Below are positions 25,691-34,207 of a DNA stretch of 64,000 nt, piece after piece. This DNA comes from Chloroflexota bacterium (GTDB lineage: Bacteria; Chloroflexota; Limnocylindria; Limnocylindrales; CSP1-4). The position numbers were made by a program, and so were the translations under genes. A model generated the notes under the pieces. The model saw only the letters and a program-made list of their open reading frames with translations. It did no database searches and was not told where the DNA came from. The stretch lies in assembly GCA_021787395.1 (NCBI GenBank), contig JAJYLZ010000005.1:1-64000 (forward strand). The letters run 5' to 3'. The first letter of the stretch is position 1, and each line of letters starts with the position of its first letter.

Positions 25691-26238
25691 GACCCGGCCC
25701 CCGGCGGGCGTCGCCGCCCGGCACCGCCCGGCCCCGACCGGCCGTGACGCGGTCCGGCCGGCCGGCGGGCAGCAGGTCGGCCCCCTGGCGCCGCGTCCTC
25801 GGCGGCAGCCAGCGGATCGTCCGCGTCGCCCTCGTGGGGCAGCCGCCGCACGGGCGTCGGCAGCGACTCGTTCACCGGCTCGATGGCATCGGGCTCGACG
25901 CCGGCCTCGAGCTCGTGGAGCACGTGGAGCACCCTCGTGCCGCGCTCGGCCGAGTCGTCGAGCCGCACGTGCAGGTCGGGGATGCGCTTGATCCGCAGCC
26001 GCCGGCCGAGCTCGTGGCGGATGAACGGCATCGCGTCCGCCAGCGCGCGCAGCGTCTCGTCGCGATCGGCCTTCTGGCCGATCACGCTGACCCACACCTT
26101 GGCGTGCCGCAGGTCGGGCGACGTCTCCACGTCGGTGATGGTCGCGAACCCGATCCGCGGGTCCGCGACCTCCTTGGCGAGGAGCGCGCCGATCTCCTGG
26201 CGGAGCAGCTCGTCGACGCGGTCGGTGCGCTGGCTCAT
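25687..26238 (-). CDS. rbfA: Ribosome-binding factor A
   Basis: 183 residues. The KH-type RbfA core covers residues 1-120 (RVDELLRQEIGALLAKEVADPRIGFATITDVETSPDLRHAKVWVS, MPFIRHELGRRLRIKRIPDLHVRLDDS). About 60 Pro/Gly/Arg-rich residues follow, longer than the usual tail. RbfA helps mature the 5' end of 16S rRNA. It lies 25 bases after infB. Confidence 0.94.
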   Translation of the reverse strand: MSQRTDRVDELLRQEIGALLAKEVADPRIGFATITDVETSPDLRHAKVWVSVIGQKADRDETLRALADAMPFIRHELGRRLRIKRIPDLHVRLDDSAERGTRVLHVLHELEAGVEPDAIEPVNESLPTPVRRLPHEGDADDPLAAAEDAAPGGRPAARRPAGPRHGRSGPGGAGRRRPPGAGS

Positions 26239-26263
26239 CGGGGCGCCCTCGGAGGACGGGGGC

Positions 26264-28174
26264 TCAGGCGCCGGCCCGGCTGCGCGCCTGCTGGGTGAAG
26301 CACTCGATGACGTCCCCCTCGACGAGGTCGTTGTACCCGGCGAGGCTGATGCCGCACTCGAAGTTCTGGGCCACCTCGCGGACGTCGTCCTTGAAGCGGC
26401 GCAGGCCCTCGATCTTGTCGGTCGCGATCACCTTGCCGCCGCGCCACACGCGCGCCTGCCCGCTCCGGACGATGCGCCCGTCGGTCACGTAGCAGCCGGC
26501 GATGACCGTCGACTTGCCCACCCGGAACAGCTGGCGGACCTCGGCCCGGCCCTCCACCACCTCCACGATCTCCGGCTCGAGCATGCCCTTGAGGGCTGCG
26601 TCGATGTCGTCGGTGAGCTTGTAGATGATGTCGTACAGGCGGACGTCCACGCCCTCGGCCTCGGCGGCACGGCGGGCGGTGTCCGTGATGCCGGTGTTGA
26701 ACCCGACCACGATCGCGTTGCTGGCGGTGGCCAGCATGATGTCGTTGTCGGTGATGTCGCCGGCCGCCTCGAGCAGGACGTTGATCTTGACCTCGTCGCT
26801 GGACAGCTGCCCCAGGGCGTGGTCGATCGCGCCCAGGGAGCCCGACACGTCGGCCTTGAGGATGATCCGGAGCTCCTTGGCCTGGCCGGCCTGGATCTGC
26901 CGGTACAGGTCCTCGAGCGTCGCCCGGCCCGTGCCGCCACCCTGCGCGGCGGCGGCCGCGGCCTTGCGGGCCTCGACCTGCTCGCGCGCGACCGTCACGT
27001 CCTTCACGACCCGCAGCACGTCGCCCGCCTCGGGCACGTCCGCCAGGCCCAGCACCACCGCGGCGGACGCGGGGCCCGCCTTCGGGATGCGCTTGCCGGC
27101 CGAGTTCTCGAGCGCCTTGATCTTGCCGAACGTGTTGCCGGCCACCACAACGTCGCCGACCCGGAGCGTGCCGGTCTGGACGATCAGCGTGGCCACGGGC
27201 CCGCGGCCCTTGTCGAGGCGGGCCTCGATGACGGTGCCCACGGCGTCCCGCTTGGGGTTGGCCTTGAGCTCCTGCAGGTCGGCGACCAGCAGGATGATCT
27301 CGAGCAGCTCGTCCAGGCCGATGCGCGCCTTGGCCGACACCGGCACCAGCGGCGTGTCGCCGCCGTACTCCTCGATGACGACGCCCGCCTCGGCCAGCTC
27401 GGTCTTGAGCCGGTCGGGGTTGGCGTCCGGCTTGTCGATCTTGTTCATCGCGATGACGAGCGGGACCTTCGCCGCCTTCGCGTGGCTGATCGCCTCGAGG
27501 GTCTGGGGCATCACGCCGTCGTCGGCCGCGACCACGATGACCGCGATGTCGGTCACCTTGGCGCCGCGAGCCCGCATCGCGGTGAACGCCTCGTGCCCGG
27601 GCGTGTCGAGGAACACGACCCGCTTGCCGTCCTTGGTGGTGATCTCGGACGCGCCGATGTGCTGGGTGATGCCGCCGCGCTCGCCGGCCGCCACGGTCGT
27701 CGAGCGGATGGCGTCGAGCAGGCTGGTCTTCCCGTGGTCGACGTGGCCCATCACGGTCACGATCGGCGCCCGGGGGACGAGGTCCTTCTCGTCCTCGGCC
27801 GCCTCGTCCCACAGCTGCTCCTTGGCGGCCTCGGCGGGGGCGCCCTCGCCCTCCTCGTCCTCGGCTGCGGCGGCGGCCTGCGGCTCGGCGACCTCGAAGC
27901 CGAGCTCCTCGGCCACGAGCGACGCCGTGTCGCGGTCGATCAGCTGGTTGATCGTCGCGAAGATGCCGCTCTTGATGAGCTCCCGGATGATGTCCGCCGG
28001 GCTGACGTCGAGCAGCTCCGCCAGCTCCTTGACCGTGATCGTGGCCGGCAGCTCGATCGCGCCGCGCTCGCTCGGGTCGATCGTGGCGACGCCGCCCGGG
28101 ACGAAGCCGCCCGGCCGGCGCTGGGGCTTGCGGGGGCCGCGACGGCCGCGGGTGCCGCTCCTACTCCTGGCCAT
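26264..28174 (-). CDS. infB: Translation initiation factor IF-2
   Basis: 636 residues, a short IF-2 with a reduced N-terminal domain. IF2_N segment [34 protein letters not shown] near 46-80; G domain from ~138 with G1 [13 protein letters not shown]3 DTPGHEAF and G4 NKID; domains 2-4 end at [11 protein letters not shown]-type sequence ([20 protein letters not shown]). It brings fMet-tRNA to the 30S subunit. Its first codons overlap the ylxR stop. Confidence 0.97.
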   Translation of the reverse strand: MARSRSGTRGRRGPRKPQRRPGGFVPGGVATIDPSERGAIELPATITVKELAELLDVSPADIIRELIKSGIFATINQLIDRDTASLVAEELGFEVAEPQAAAAAEDEEGEGAPAEAAKEQLWDEAAEDEKDLVPRAPIVTVMGHVDHGKTSLLDAIRSTTVAAGERGGITQHIGASEITTKDGKRVVFLDTPGHEAFTAMRARGAKVTDIAVIVVAADDGVMPQTLEAISHAKAAKVPLVIAMNKIDKPDANPDRLKTELAEAGVVIEEYGGDTPLVPVSAKARIGLDELLEIILLVADLQELKANPKRDAVGTVIEARLDKGRGPVATLIVQTGTLRVGDVVVAGNTFGKIKALENSAGKRIPKAGPASAAVVLGLADVPEAGDVLRVVKDVTVAREQVEARKAAAAAAQGGGTGRATLEDLYRQIQAGQAKELRIILKADVSGSLGAIDHALGQLSSDEVKINVLLEAAGDITDNDIMLATASNAIVVGFNTGITDTARRAAEAEGVDVRLYDIIYKLTDDIDAALKGMLEPEIVEVVEGRAEVRQLFRVGKSTVIAGCYVTDGRIVRSGQARVWRGGKVIATDKIEGLRRFKDDVREVAQNFECGISLAGYNDLVEGDVIECFTQQARSRAGA

Positions 28175-28553
28175 GGGCGCCTCCTTCGGTAGTCATGTGG
28201 TGCAGGGCCTCGGATCGCGAGCTCACGGCCCGCGGGGGTTCGGTGGTGGGGGCGGCCAGGCCGGTGGGCCCAGCCGCGATGCGGTGCTCGATCTCCGCCG
28301 GGATCTCCGTGCCCAGCGCATGCGCCAGGGCGTGACGCCGTCCGGCCAGGTCGAAGCACGCGGCGTCCCGGCACAGGTACGCGCCGCGCCCCGGCTGGCG
28401 GCCGGTCTCGTCGATGACGACGGAGCCGTCGGGCCGCCGGACGACTCGGAGCAGCTCGCGCTTGGGGCGAGGCGTGCGGCAGGCAACGCAGCTCCTCGTG
28501 GGGAGCCTGCGCGCCTCCGCGGGGCGGGGCCGACCGGCCGTCGCCGCGCTTAC
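28161..28553 (-). CDS. ylxR: YlxR (RNase P modulator RnpM family), start codon unresolved
   Basis: Translated by me; absent from the ORF track because the frame has no ATG, GTG or TTG. The YlxR/DUF448 core is unmistakable: [20 protein letters not shown], then [14 protein letters not shown] and a C-terminal helix [13 protein letters not shown]. It ends 14 bases inside infB. Upstream the frame is open into the end of nusA, in the -1 frame relative to nusA, without any standard start. Options are a non-standard start (GTC/GTA near 28553-28559 lies after GGGGAGGT), a -1 frameshift out of nusA, or an indel in the assembly. YlxR binds RNase P in Bacillus-type bacteria. The 5' coordinate given is only the nusA stop region. 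Confidence 0.8.
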   Translation of the reverse strand, partial: VSAATAGRPRPAEARRLPTRSCVACRTPRPKRELLRVVRRPDGSVVIDETGRQPGRGAYLCRDAACFDLAGRRHALAHALGTEIPAEIEHRIAAGPTGLAAPTTEPPRAVSSRSEALHHMTTEGGAHGQE

Positions 28554-29677
28554 GACGACACCTCCCCGGACGGGCGGTCGGAGCCGGCCTCGGGCGCGGA
28601 CGCCGGCGCTCGAGTGTCGGCCTTCGCCGGCCCGGGGGCCTCAGCGGCGGCCTGGTCGCTCCGGATGTCGATCCGCCACCCGGTCAGGCGCGCCGCGAGC
28701 CGGGCGTTCTGGCCCTCCCGGCCGATGGCCAGCGACAGCATGCGCTCGGGCACGGTCACGCTGGCGACACGGTGCTCCTCGTCGATGGCCACGGAGATCA
28801 CCTGCGCGGGCGACAGCGCGTTGGCGACGAACACGCTGGGGTCCTCGCTCCACGGGATGACGTCGATCTTCTCGCCGGCCAGCTCGGCGACCACCGCCTG
28901 CACCCGCGCACCGCGCTGGCCGACGGTGGCCCCCACCGGGTCGAGGCCCTCCTGGCGGGAGGCGACGGCGACCTTGCTCCGGCTGCCCGCCTCCCGGGCG
29001 ATCTGCTTGATCTCGACAGTGCCGCTGTGGATCTCGGGCACCTCGAGCTCGAACAGGCGGCGCAGGAAGCCCTTGTGCGTCCGCGAGACCATGATCTGCG
29101 GCCCGCGGGCGGAGCGCTTGACCTCGAGCACGAACGCCTTGACGGGCTGGCCGATGCGGTAGTGCTCGAGGGGGCTCTGCTCGCTGGTGGCCAGGATCGC
29201 CTCCACGCCCTTGCCCACGTCCAGCACGATCGCGCGGGGCTCGACCCTGCTGACCGAGCCCGTGATCAGCTCGCCCTCGCGGCTGGCGAACTGGTCGAAC
29301 ACCTGGTCGCGCTCGACCTCTCGGATGCGCTGGAGGATGATCTGCTTGGCGGTCTGGGCGCCGATGCGGCCGAAGTGCTCGCCGTCGAGCTGCTCGGTCA
29401 GGAGCACCTCGCCGACGTGCGCGTCGGGCTTGGTCCTGCGGGCCTCCTCGAGGCTCACCTCGAGCCCGGGGTCCTCGACGTCCTCGACCACGTGGCGGCC
29501 GCGGAACACGTCGATCCGGCCGCTCTCCGGCTCGACGCGGACGAAGATGTCCTCCTCGCCCGCGACGCGGCGGTAGGCCTGCTGGATCCCGTCCTCCAGG
29601 GCGTGCACGAGCGCGTCCCGGGAGACCTGCTTCTCGGCGTTGAGCTGGAGGAGCGCACCGACGAAGTCGCGACTCAC
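28550..29677 (-). CDS. nusA: Transcription termination/antitermination factor NusA
   Basis: 375 residues from GTG 29677, with GGAGG 7 bases upstream. N-terminal RNA-polymerase-binding domain (1-125), S1 domain ([26 protein letters not shown], ~135-200), KH1 ([20 protein letters not shown] onward) and KH2 with [21 protein letters not shown] near 330. A short acidic/Ala tail replaces the C-terminal repeats of proteobacterial NusA. rimP, usually the gene before nusA, is absent. Confidence 0.96.
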   Translation of the reverse strand: MSRDFVGALLQLNAEKQVSRDALVHALEDGIQQAYRRVAGEEDIFVRVEPESGRIDVFRGRHVVEDVEDPGLEVSLEEARRTKPDAHVGEVLLTEQLDGEHFGRIGAQTAKQIILQRIREVERDQVFDQFASREGELITGSVSRVEPRAIVLDVGKGVEAILATSEQSPLEHYRIGQPVKAFVLEVKRSARGPQIMVSRTHKGFLRRLFELEVPEIHSGTVEIKQIAREAGSRSKVAVASRQEGLDPVGATVGQRGARVQAVVAELAGEKIDVIPWSEDPSVFVANALSPAQVISVAIDEEHRVASVTVPERMLSLAIGREGQNARLAARLTGWRIDIRSDQAAAEAPGPAKADTRAPASAPEAGSDRPSGEVSS

Positions 29678-29720
29678 TTGGCGCCTCCCTCCTCTGCCCA
29701 TGAAGGAGGACCGCCTCGAC

Positions 29721-29749
29721 ACAAAGAAACGTGGGTTGGTCACCCACGT
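29721..29749 (-). terminator. Attenuator-like hairpin in the nusA leader
   Basis: On the minus strand ACGTGGGT and ACCCACGT pair over 8 bp with a 5-base loop and are followed by TTCTTTGT. An outer 7-bp pair CCGCCTC/GAGGCGG (29751-29757 with 29713-29719) can enclose it. It lies between the nusA promoter and start, so it may attenuate the operon. Confidence 0.55.
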
Positions 29750-29777
29750 CCGGAGGCGGCCCTCGATAGTTGCGCGG

Positions 29778-29785
29778 AGTATACA
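29778..29785 (-). promoter_or_regulatory. Promoter of the nusA-infB operon
   Basis: Minus strand TGTATACTCCGCGC; the stretch GTATACTCCGCG is identical to that at the asd promoter. About 100 bases of leader follow before nusA. Confidence 0.6.
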
Positions 29786-29902
29786 CCCGGGGGCGTGGAC
29801 GTCCCCCGCCGCACTGGCTCACGACCCAGCTCCGGCCCGCTCTCGCGGCACGCAGAGCCGAACGGTCACGCCTGCCGTCGCGAGGGAGCCCGACCGAGGA
29901 CT

Positions 29903-29925
29903 CGCCGCTTCTCCGGGGAGCGGCG
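29903..29925 (-). terminator. Hairpin after the msrA relic
   Basis: CGCCGCT and AGCGGCG pair around a 9-base loop, six bases past the stop of the msrA-like relic on the minus strand. No T run. Confidence 0.45.
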
Positions 29926-29930
29926 GGCGG

Positions 29931-30014
29931 CTAGGCCTCCGGCGCTGCCACCTCCAGCCCGACCGGGCACGCGACCCCAGTGGCGGTGTGGCAGTCGTAG
30001 CCGTCCGGGTTTGC
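29931..30014 (-). pseudogene. Relic of an msrA 3' end
   Basis: The final 27 codons of the 29931-30491 frame read [27 protein letters not shown], matching the C-terminus of the intact MsrA at 30657 ([26 protein letters not shown]). The remainder of that frame is unrelated to MsrA. The DNA of the two tails is clearly diverged, so this is not a recent duplicate. The simplest reading is that an older msrA lost everything but its 3' end when a segment carrying a lipoprotein gene and a second msrA arrived. Confidence 0.7.
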
Positions 30015-30070
30015 GACGGGCGAATGTATGACTCGTCTCCGTGAGCCCGGGCTGTCTGCTTTCGGTATGG

Positions 30071-30619
30071 CTACGGCGCCGCGACTACCTTGACCACGAA
30101 CGTCAAGCTGTGACCCGAGATCGACTCGGTGATCGACCAGCATCCCGGTGCCGGGAACGAGACGCCCACGGCCTGGAAGCCCGTCGCGCCGTACCCGCCC
30201 GGCACATCGACCTGCACCCCGTTCGAGGTCCCGTCGAGACGGTTCGCACTGACGGTCAGGCTCCCGTCGACGAGCCGATACGTCGGGAACTTCGCCTGAA
30301 GCAGCCCGTCCGACCCCGGCGTTGCCCGCAGCGTCCCGTCGCCGGTGCCGAGCTCGGTCCACAGCCAGTCGTTGCCGTACATCTGTAGCGGAGGCGGTGT
30401 CATTCCCGACGGCAGCGACATGCCACTCACCATGAAGGCGGTGACCGTCGACGGAATCTGCCCCGTTGAAGCAGCCGCCGTCACCGGACACGAACCAGAG
30501 CTCGGTTGCGCGGTCGGTGTCGCGATGGCAGGCACCTCAGCCTGCCCGCACGCTGCTAGTACGAATACGACTCCAGCAACGGCCGCCGTTCGCGCGAGCG
30601 AGCCTTCGGCGCGGCGCAT
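30071..30619 (-). CDS. Putative lipoprotein of unknown function
   Basis: 182 residues from ATG 30619. Signal peptide with lipobox VVFVLAAC near residues 17-24, then a Ser/Pro/Thr linker and a beta-rich domain (MYGNDWLWTELGTGDGTLRA, GYGATGFQAVGVSFPAPGCWSITESISGHSLTFVVKVV) that looks like a small secreted sandwich fold. I do not recognise the family. Its base composition is lower in GC than its neighbours, and it sits between an msrA relic and an intact msrA, which suggests acquisition. ATG is 6 bases after a TATGGT box, so it may be leaderless. Confidence 0.75.
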   Translation of the reverse strand: MRRAEGSLARTAAVAGVVFVLAACGQAEVPAIATPTAQPSSGSCPVTAAASTGQIPSTVTAFMVSGMSLPSGMTPPPLQMYGNDWLWTELGTGDGTLRATPGSDGLLQAKFPTYRLVDGSLTVSANRLDGTSNGVQVDVPGGYGATGFQAVGVSFPAPGCWSITESISGHSLTFVVKVVAAP

Positions 30620-30625
30620 GGCCGT

Positions 30626-30631
30626 ACCATA
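30626..30631 (-). promoter_or_regulatory. -10 box of a putative leaderless promoter (lipoprotein gene)
   Basis: Minus strand TATGGT, six bases, then ATG 30619. Confidence 0.5.
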
Positions 30632-30656
30632 CTGCGAACCGCCCGAGAGTTCGAGA

Positions 30657-31316
30657 CTACGTTTGAGCGCTGACCCCAAGCCCGATGGGGCAGGCAACTC
30701 CCGTCGCGGTATGGCAATCGTAGCCCTGGGGATTCTTCGCGAGGTACTGCTGGTGGTCCTCCTCGGCGAAGTAGAACACCCCGGCCTCGGCGATCTCCGT
30801 GGTGATCCGGCCGTAGCCGGCCCCGGTCAGCTCGCGCTGGTAGCGGTCCCGCGACGCGAGGGCGGCCGCCAGCTGCTCCGGCCCATGGGCGAAGATCGCC
30901 GAGCGGTACTGGGTGCCCAGGTCGTTCCCCTGCCGCATGCCCTGGGTGGGGTCGTGCTGCTCCCAGAACACCTTGAGCAGCTGCTCGTACGAGATGACGC
31001 CGGGGTCGAACACGATGCGGACGGTCTCGGTGTGACCGGTCAGCCCGGTGCACGACTCGCGGTACGTGGGGTTGGGCGTGGCACCGCCCTCGAAGCCCAC
31101 GGCGGTGGCCCACACGCCCGGCAGCGGCCAGAACTTCTTCTCCGCGCCCCAGTAGCAGCCCATCCCGAACTCCGCGATCTGCAGGCCGTGCGGGTACGGC
31201 CCGCCGATCGGGTTGCCGTTCACGAAGTGGGCGCCCGGGACCATGATCGGACGGTCGCGACCCGGCAGGGTCTCAGACGGGCGGGGCATGGACGGCTGGG
31301 CAAAGGCGAAGCGCAT
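30657..31316 (-). CDS. msrA: Peptide methionine sulfoxide reductase MsrA
   Basis: 219 residues. The catalytic motif is [13 protein letters not shown] near residue 52 (GCFWG family motif with Tyr for Phe). Family segments [21 protein letters not shown] and [11 protein letters not shown] follow, and the C-terminal resolving Cys region is [12 protein letters not shown]. It reduces methionine-S-sulfoxide in proteins. GGAGGT lies 8 bases before the ATG, and a TAGACT box lies at 31341-31346. Divergent from a thiol-redox operon, so this is a small oxidative-repair locus. Confidence 0.95.
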   Translation of the reverse strand: MRFAFAQPSMPRPSETLPGRDRPIMVPGAHFVNGNPIGGPYPHGLQIAEFGMGCYWGAEKKFWPLPGVWATAVGFEGGATPNPTYRESCTGLTGHTETVRIVFDPGVISYEQLLKVFWEQHDPTQGMRQGNDLGTQYRSAIFAHGPEQLAAALASRDRYQRELTGAGYGRITTEIAEAGVFYFAEEDHQQYLAKNPQGYDCHTATGVACPIGLGVSAQT

Positions 31317-31418
31317 GGATGGGGACCTCCGTATCCCTGAAGTCTACGGCGCCGGCGTGACGCGACGGTGACGCGGGCCCCGGCGCCGGACCCCGGCGCA
31401 GACAGGGCCGATAGTCCC

Positions 31419-31447
31419 TTGACATATCAGTCCCGACTGAGATATTC
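31419..31447 (+). promoter_or_regulatory. Promoter and operator of the arsR-dsbA-ccdA operon
   Basis: TTGACA, 17 bases, ATATTC: the clearest -35/-10 pair in the window. The spacer is filled by ATATCAGTCCCGACTGAGATAT (31424-31445), an imperfect inverted repeat of ArsR-operator style, so autoregulation by the ArsR protein is likely. Confidence 0.7.
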
Positions 31448-31479
31448 CCTCCTCCGTCGACCCAGCACCGAGGGCCCCG

Positions 31480-31803
31480 ATGACCGTCCTGCACCCGCCG
31501 CGACCCCGCCGCGACCTCGTCGCACCCGACGTCGCCGACGCCGTCAGCGTCGCCCAGCTGCTGGGCGACCGGTCCCGGGCCACCATCCTGGCGATGCTCG
31601 CCGACGGGCCCCACTGCGTGTGCGAGTTCGCCACGGCGCTCGGGGCCCGCGAGAACAACGTCTCCAACCACCTCGCCCGCCTCCGCGAGGCCGGCCTGGT
31701 CCGCGCCACCCGCCACGAGGAGAACGGGCGGCTGTTGATCTACGAGCGGGACGAGGCGGCCGTGGCGGCCGCCCGCACCGCGCTGTCCACCCTCCTTCGC
31801 TGA
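31480..31803 (+). CDS. ArsR-family metalloregulator
   Basis: 107 residues. Winged HTH with LLGDRSRATILAMLADGPHCVCEFATALGARENNVSNHLARLREAGLV. The CVCEF motif is the classical alpha-3 metal/metalloid site (ELCVC of ArsR/CadC), so it probably senses a soft metal, arsenite or a redox signal. First gene of a short operon with DsbA- and CcdA-like proteins, and its operator overlaps the promoter spacer. Confidence 0.9.
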   Translation: MTVLHPPRPRRDLVAPDVADAVSVAQLLGDRSRATILAMLADGPHCVCEFATALGARENNVSNHLARLREAGLVRATRHEENGRLLIYERDEAAVAAARTALSTLLR

Positions 31804-31819
31804 CACCGGAGCACTGACC

Positions 31820-32605
31820 ATGGCCAACCGACGACCTGCCGAGCCTGCCCCCGGAGCCGGCGGCAAGGCGGGGCGCGCCCAGCGCCGCGCCGCCGCCCGC
31901 GCCGACACCCGGAGCCGACCCGCACCCCGCCCCGACGCGCAGCCGGCCGTCGTGCGCCTGGGCCGGCGCTGGCTGGTGCCCGGGATCGTGGCGGTGGCCA
32001 TCGTCGCGGCAGCCGGGATCGTCATCTCGGGCCTGTCGGCGCCGCCCGCCCCGGTCGCGAACGTGGTGCGCCCCTCGGAGGGGTCGGCGACGGCCCCGGT
32101 GACGGTCGCGGAGTACTCGGACTACCAGTGCGACTACTGCGGCCGCTGGGCGCGCGAGGTCGAGGCGAGCTTCCGGTCGGCGTTCATCACCACGGGCAGA
32201 GTCCGCTTCGAGTGGCACGACGACGCCTGGGAGGGCCAGGAGTCCGTGGACGCGGCCAACGCCGCGCGGTGCGCCGGCGACCAGGGCCAGTTCTGGGCGA
32301 TGCACGACCTGCTCTACCGCTCGCAGGGCGCCACGCCCAACACGGGCGCCTTCACCAAGGACAAGCTCAAGGCCATGGGCGCCACGCTCGGCCTGGACGC
32401 GACCACCTTCGACGCGTGCGTGGATGCGGGGACCTACGACGCCGCGGTCCGGGCGGACACCAAGGTGGCGTCGGCCGCCTTCTCCGGCACGCCGGCCTTC
32501 AGCGTCAACGGCACGCCACTCGTCGGGTACCAGACGATGGCCCAGCTGACCGCGGCCGTGGACGCCGCCGCCTCGAGCGCGCCGTCCGCGTCGACCGCCC
32601 CGTGA
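31820..32605 (+). CDS. Membrane-anchored DsbA-like thioredoxin-fold protein
   Basis: 261 residues. A charged N-terminus, one membrane anchor at about 50-72 (WLVPGIVAVAIVAAAGIVISGL), and a DsbA/thioredoxin-fold domain with the CDYC redox site near residue 103 (YSDYQCDYCGRW). A cis-Pro loop is seen in FSGTPAFSVNG. It likely exchanges disulfides outside the membrane. The next gene encodes a CcdA-type electron carrier that could keep it reduced. Confidence 0.9.
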   Translation: MANRRPAEPAPGAGGKAGRAQRRAAARADTRSRPAPRPDAQPAVVRLGRRWLVPGIVAVAIVAAAGIVISGLSAPPAPVANVVRPSEGSATAPVTVAEYSDYQCDYCGRWAREVEASFRSAFITTGRVRFEWHDDAWEGQESVDAANAARCAGDQGQFWAMHDLLYRSQGATPNTGAFTKDKLKAMGATLGLDATTFDACVDAGTYDAAVRADTKVASAAFSGTPAFSVNGTPLVGYQTMAQLTAAVDAAASSAPSASTAP

Positions 32606-32627
32606 CGCCGGCCGCCCGGAGCGCCTG

Positions 32628-33467
32628 ATGGTGGAGCTGCTCGTCGCCTTCGTCGGCGGCGTCCTGTCGCTGCTCTCGCCCTGCTCGGCGCTGCTGCTGC
32701 CCGCGTTCTTCGCCTACGCCTTCCCCTCCCCCGCCCGGCTGGCCGCCCGCACGGTGATCTTCTACGCCGGGATGCTGACCCTGCTGCTCCCGCTGGGGGT
32801 GGGCGCCGGCGCCCTGGGCAGCGTCCTGACCGCGCAGCGCGGGACGCTCATGATGCTCGCCGGCGCCGTGCTGGTGGTCATCGGCATCGTCCAGTTCGCC
32901 CGGGGGGGCTTCGAGCTGCCGACCGCCGGGGGCGGCACGCTGCGGCCGATGACCGCCGAGCGCGCCGCCAGCACCTATGCGCTGGGCCTCGGCTTCGGCC
33001 TCGGCGGCTTCTGCGCCGGCCCCATCCTGGGCGGCGTGCTGACCATCGCGGCGTCGTCGGGCGGGGCGCTTTCCGGGGCAGCCCTGCTCGCGGCGTACGC
33101 CGCGGGCATGGCGTTCCCGCTGTTCCTGCTGGCGCTCGTCTGGGAGCGGCTGGGCAGCTCGGGGCGGGGCATGCTCCGCGGGCGCGAGGTCCGGGTCCTG
33201 GGCCTCGAGCGGCACATCACCGTCGTCGTCTCGAGCGCCATGTTCGTGGTCCTCGGCCTCATGTTCATCGTGCTCGAGGGCGCCAACCCGGCCGCCGGCC
33301 TGTACGACGCGCTGGGCCTGGCCGACCTGTCCATCGCGCTCCAGACGGCGCTCCTGGACGCGGCCGACCGCATGTCGCCCCTGGTCCCGGCCGGCGCCCT
33401 CCTGGTCGTCGCCGCCGTCGCCGCCGTCGCGCTGGCGCGCCGACGCCGGAGCCGGCCCGCCGACTGA
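32628..33467 (+). CDS. ccdA: CcdA/DsbD-type transmembrane thiol electron carrier
   Basis: 279 residues, six or more membrane helices. The two CcdA cysteines are visible: C19 in LLSPCSALLLPAF and the Cys in GFGLGGFCAGPILGG. The protein moves electrons from cytoplasmic thioredoxin to outside thiol proteins. The gene lies 22 bases after the DsbA-like gene. A role in cytochrome c maturation is possible, but no heme-ligation genes are nearby. Confidence 0.9.
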   Translation: MVELLVAFVGGVLSLLSPCSALLLPAFFAYAFPSPARLAARTVIFYAGMLTLLLPLGVGAGALGSVLTAQRGTLMMLAGAVLVVIGIVQFARGGFELPTAGGGTLRPMTAERAASTYALGLGFGLGGFCAGPILGGVLTIAASSGGALSGAALLAAYAAGMAFPLFLLALVWERLGSSGRGMLRGREVRVLGLERHITVVVSSAMFVVLGLMFIVLEGANPAAGLYDALGLADLSIALQTALLDAADRMSPLVPAGALLVVAAVAAVALARRRRSRPAD

Positions 33468-33480
33468 CCCCGCGCCGGGG
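33468..33480. terminator. Short hairpin between convergent ccdA and lemA
   Basis: CCCCG and CGGGG with a 3-base loop at the ccdA stop; could serve both strands. Weak. Confidence 0.3.
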
Positions 33481-33551
33481 GGACCCGGCAGACGCCACGG
33501 CGACCGACGCGACGGCGGGCCGCCTCGCCGGGGCTGCGCGGCAGCTGCGGC

Positions 33552-34148
33552 CTACGGCTCGGCCGCCTCCTGCTCGGTGCCCCCGAGGCTGACGTCCGGC
33601 CGGTCCAGGTCGTCGCCGCCCGCGGTGAAGAACGGCTCCGGCCGCCACCCGAACAGGCCGGCGACGAGGCTCGCGGGCACCTGGGCGATCCGCGTGTTGT
33701 AGCGGTACACCTGGTCGTTGTAGAGCTCTCGCCGGTCAGCGATCAGGTCCTCGAGGCGGGCCACCTCCGCCTGGAGCGACGCCACGTTGGCGGCCGACCG
33801 GACCTCCGGGTAGCGCTCGACCACCGCGAACAGCTGCCGGACGGCGGCCGAGGTCGCCTCGCTCGTGGCGGCCTGCCTCGGGATCGGGTCGCGGTCCGAG
33901 TAGGCCGCCCGGCGCGCGGTGACCTCGGCCAGCACGTCCTTCTCGAACGCCATCAGGCCGCGCACGGCGTCCACGTAGTTGGGCAGCTCGTCGTGGCGCT
34001 GCCTGAGCGCGACGTCCACGTTGGCCCACGCCTTGGTGACGCGGTTGCGCAGCGCCACGACGTCGTTGTACGTGGTGACCGCGAGGAAGCCGGCCACCGC
34101 GAGCACGAGGACGAGGGCGAAGGCCGCGGCGAGCGACACGGGCGTCAT
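33552..34148 (-). CDS. lemA: LemA-family protein
   Basis: 198 residues from ATG 34148. An N-terminal membrane helix (SLAAAFALVLVLAVAGFLAVTTYNDVVAL) is followed by the helical LemA domain (NRVTKAWANVDVALRQRHDELPNYV, ELYNDQVYRYNTRIAQVPASLVAGLFGW). LemA proteins are membrane-anchored with unclear function. Next to it is a GIDE-domain gene, a pairing seen in other genomes. The 678-residue ORF-track frame extends far into that neighbour and is not real there. Confidence 0.92.
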   Translation of the reverse strand: MTPVSLAAAFALVLVLAVAGFLAVTTYNDVVALRNRVTKAWANVDVALRQRHDELPNYVDAVRGLMAFEKDVLAEVTARRAAYSDRDPIPRQAATSEATSAAVRQLFAVVERYPEVRSAANVASLQAEVARLEDLIADRRELYNDQVYRYNTRIAQVPASLVAGLFGWRPEPFFTAGGDDLDRPDVSLGGTEQEAAEP

Positions 34149-34207
34149 GGCCTGCACATGATGGCCCACGCGACGGCGCCGCGCCCGGTGCCCCGGGGTC
34201 CTGCGGC

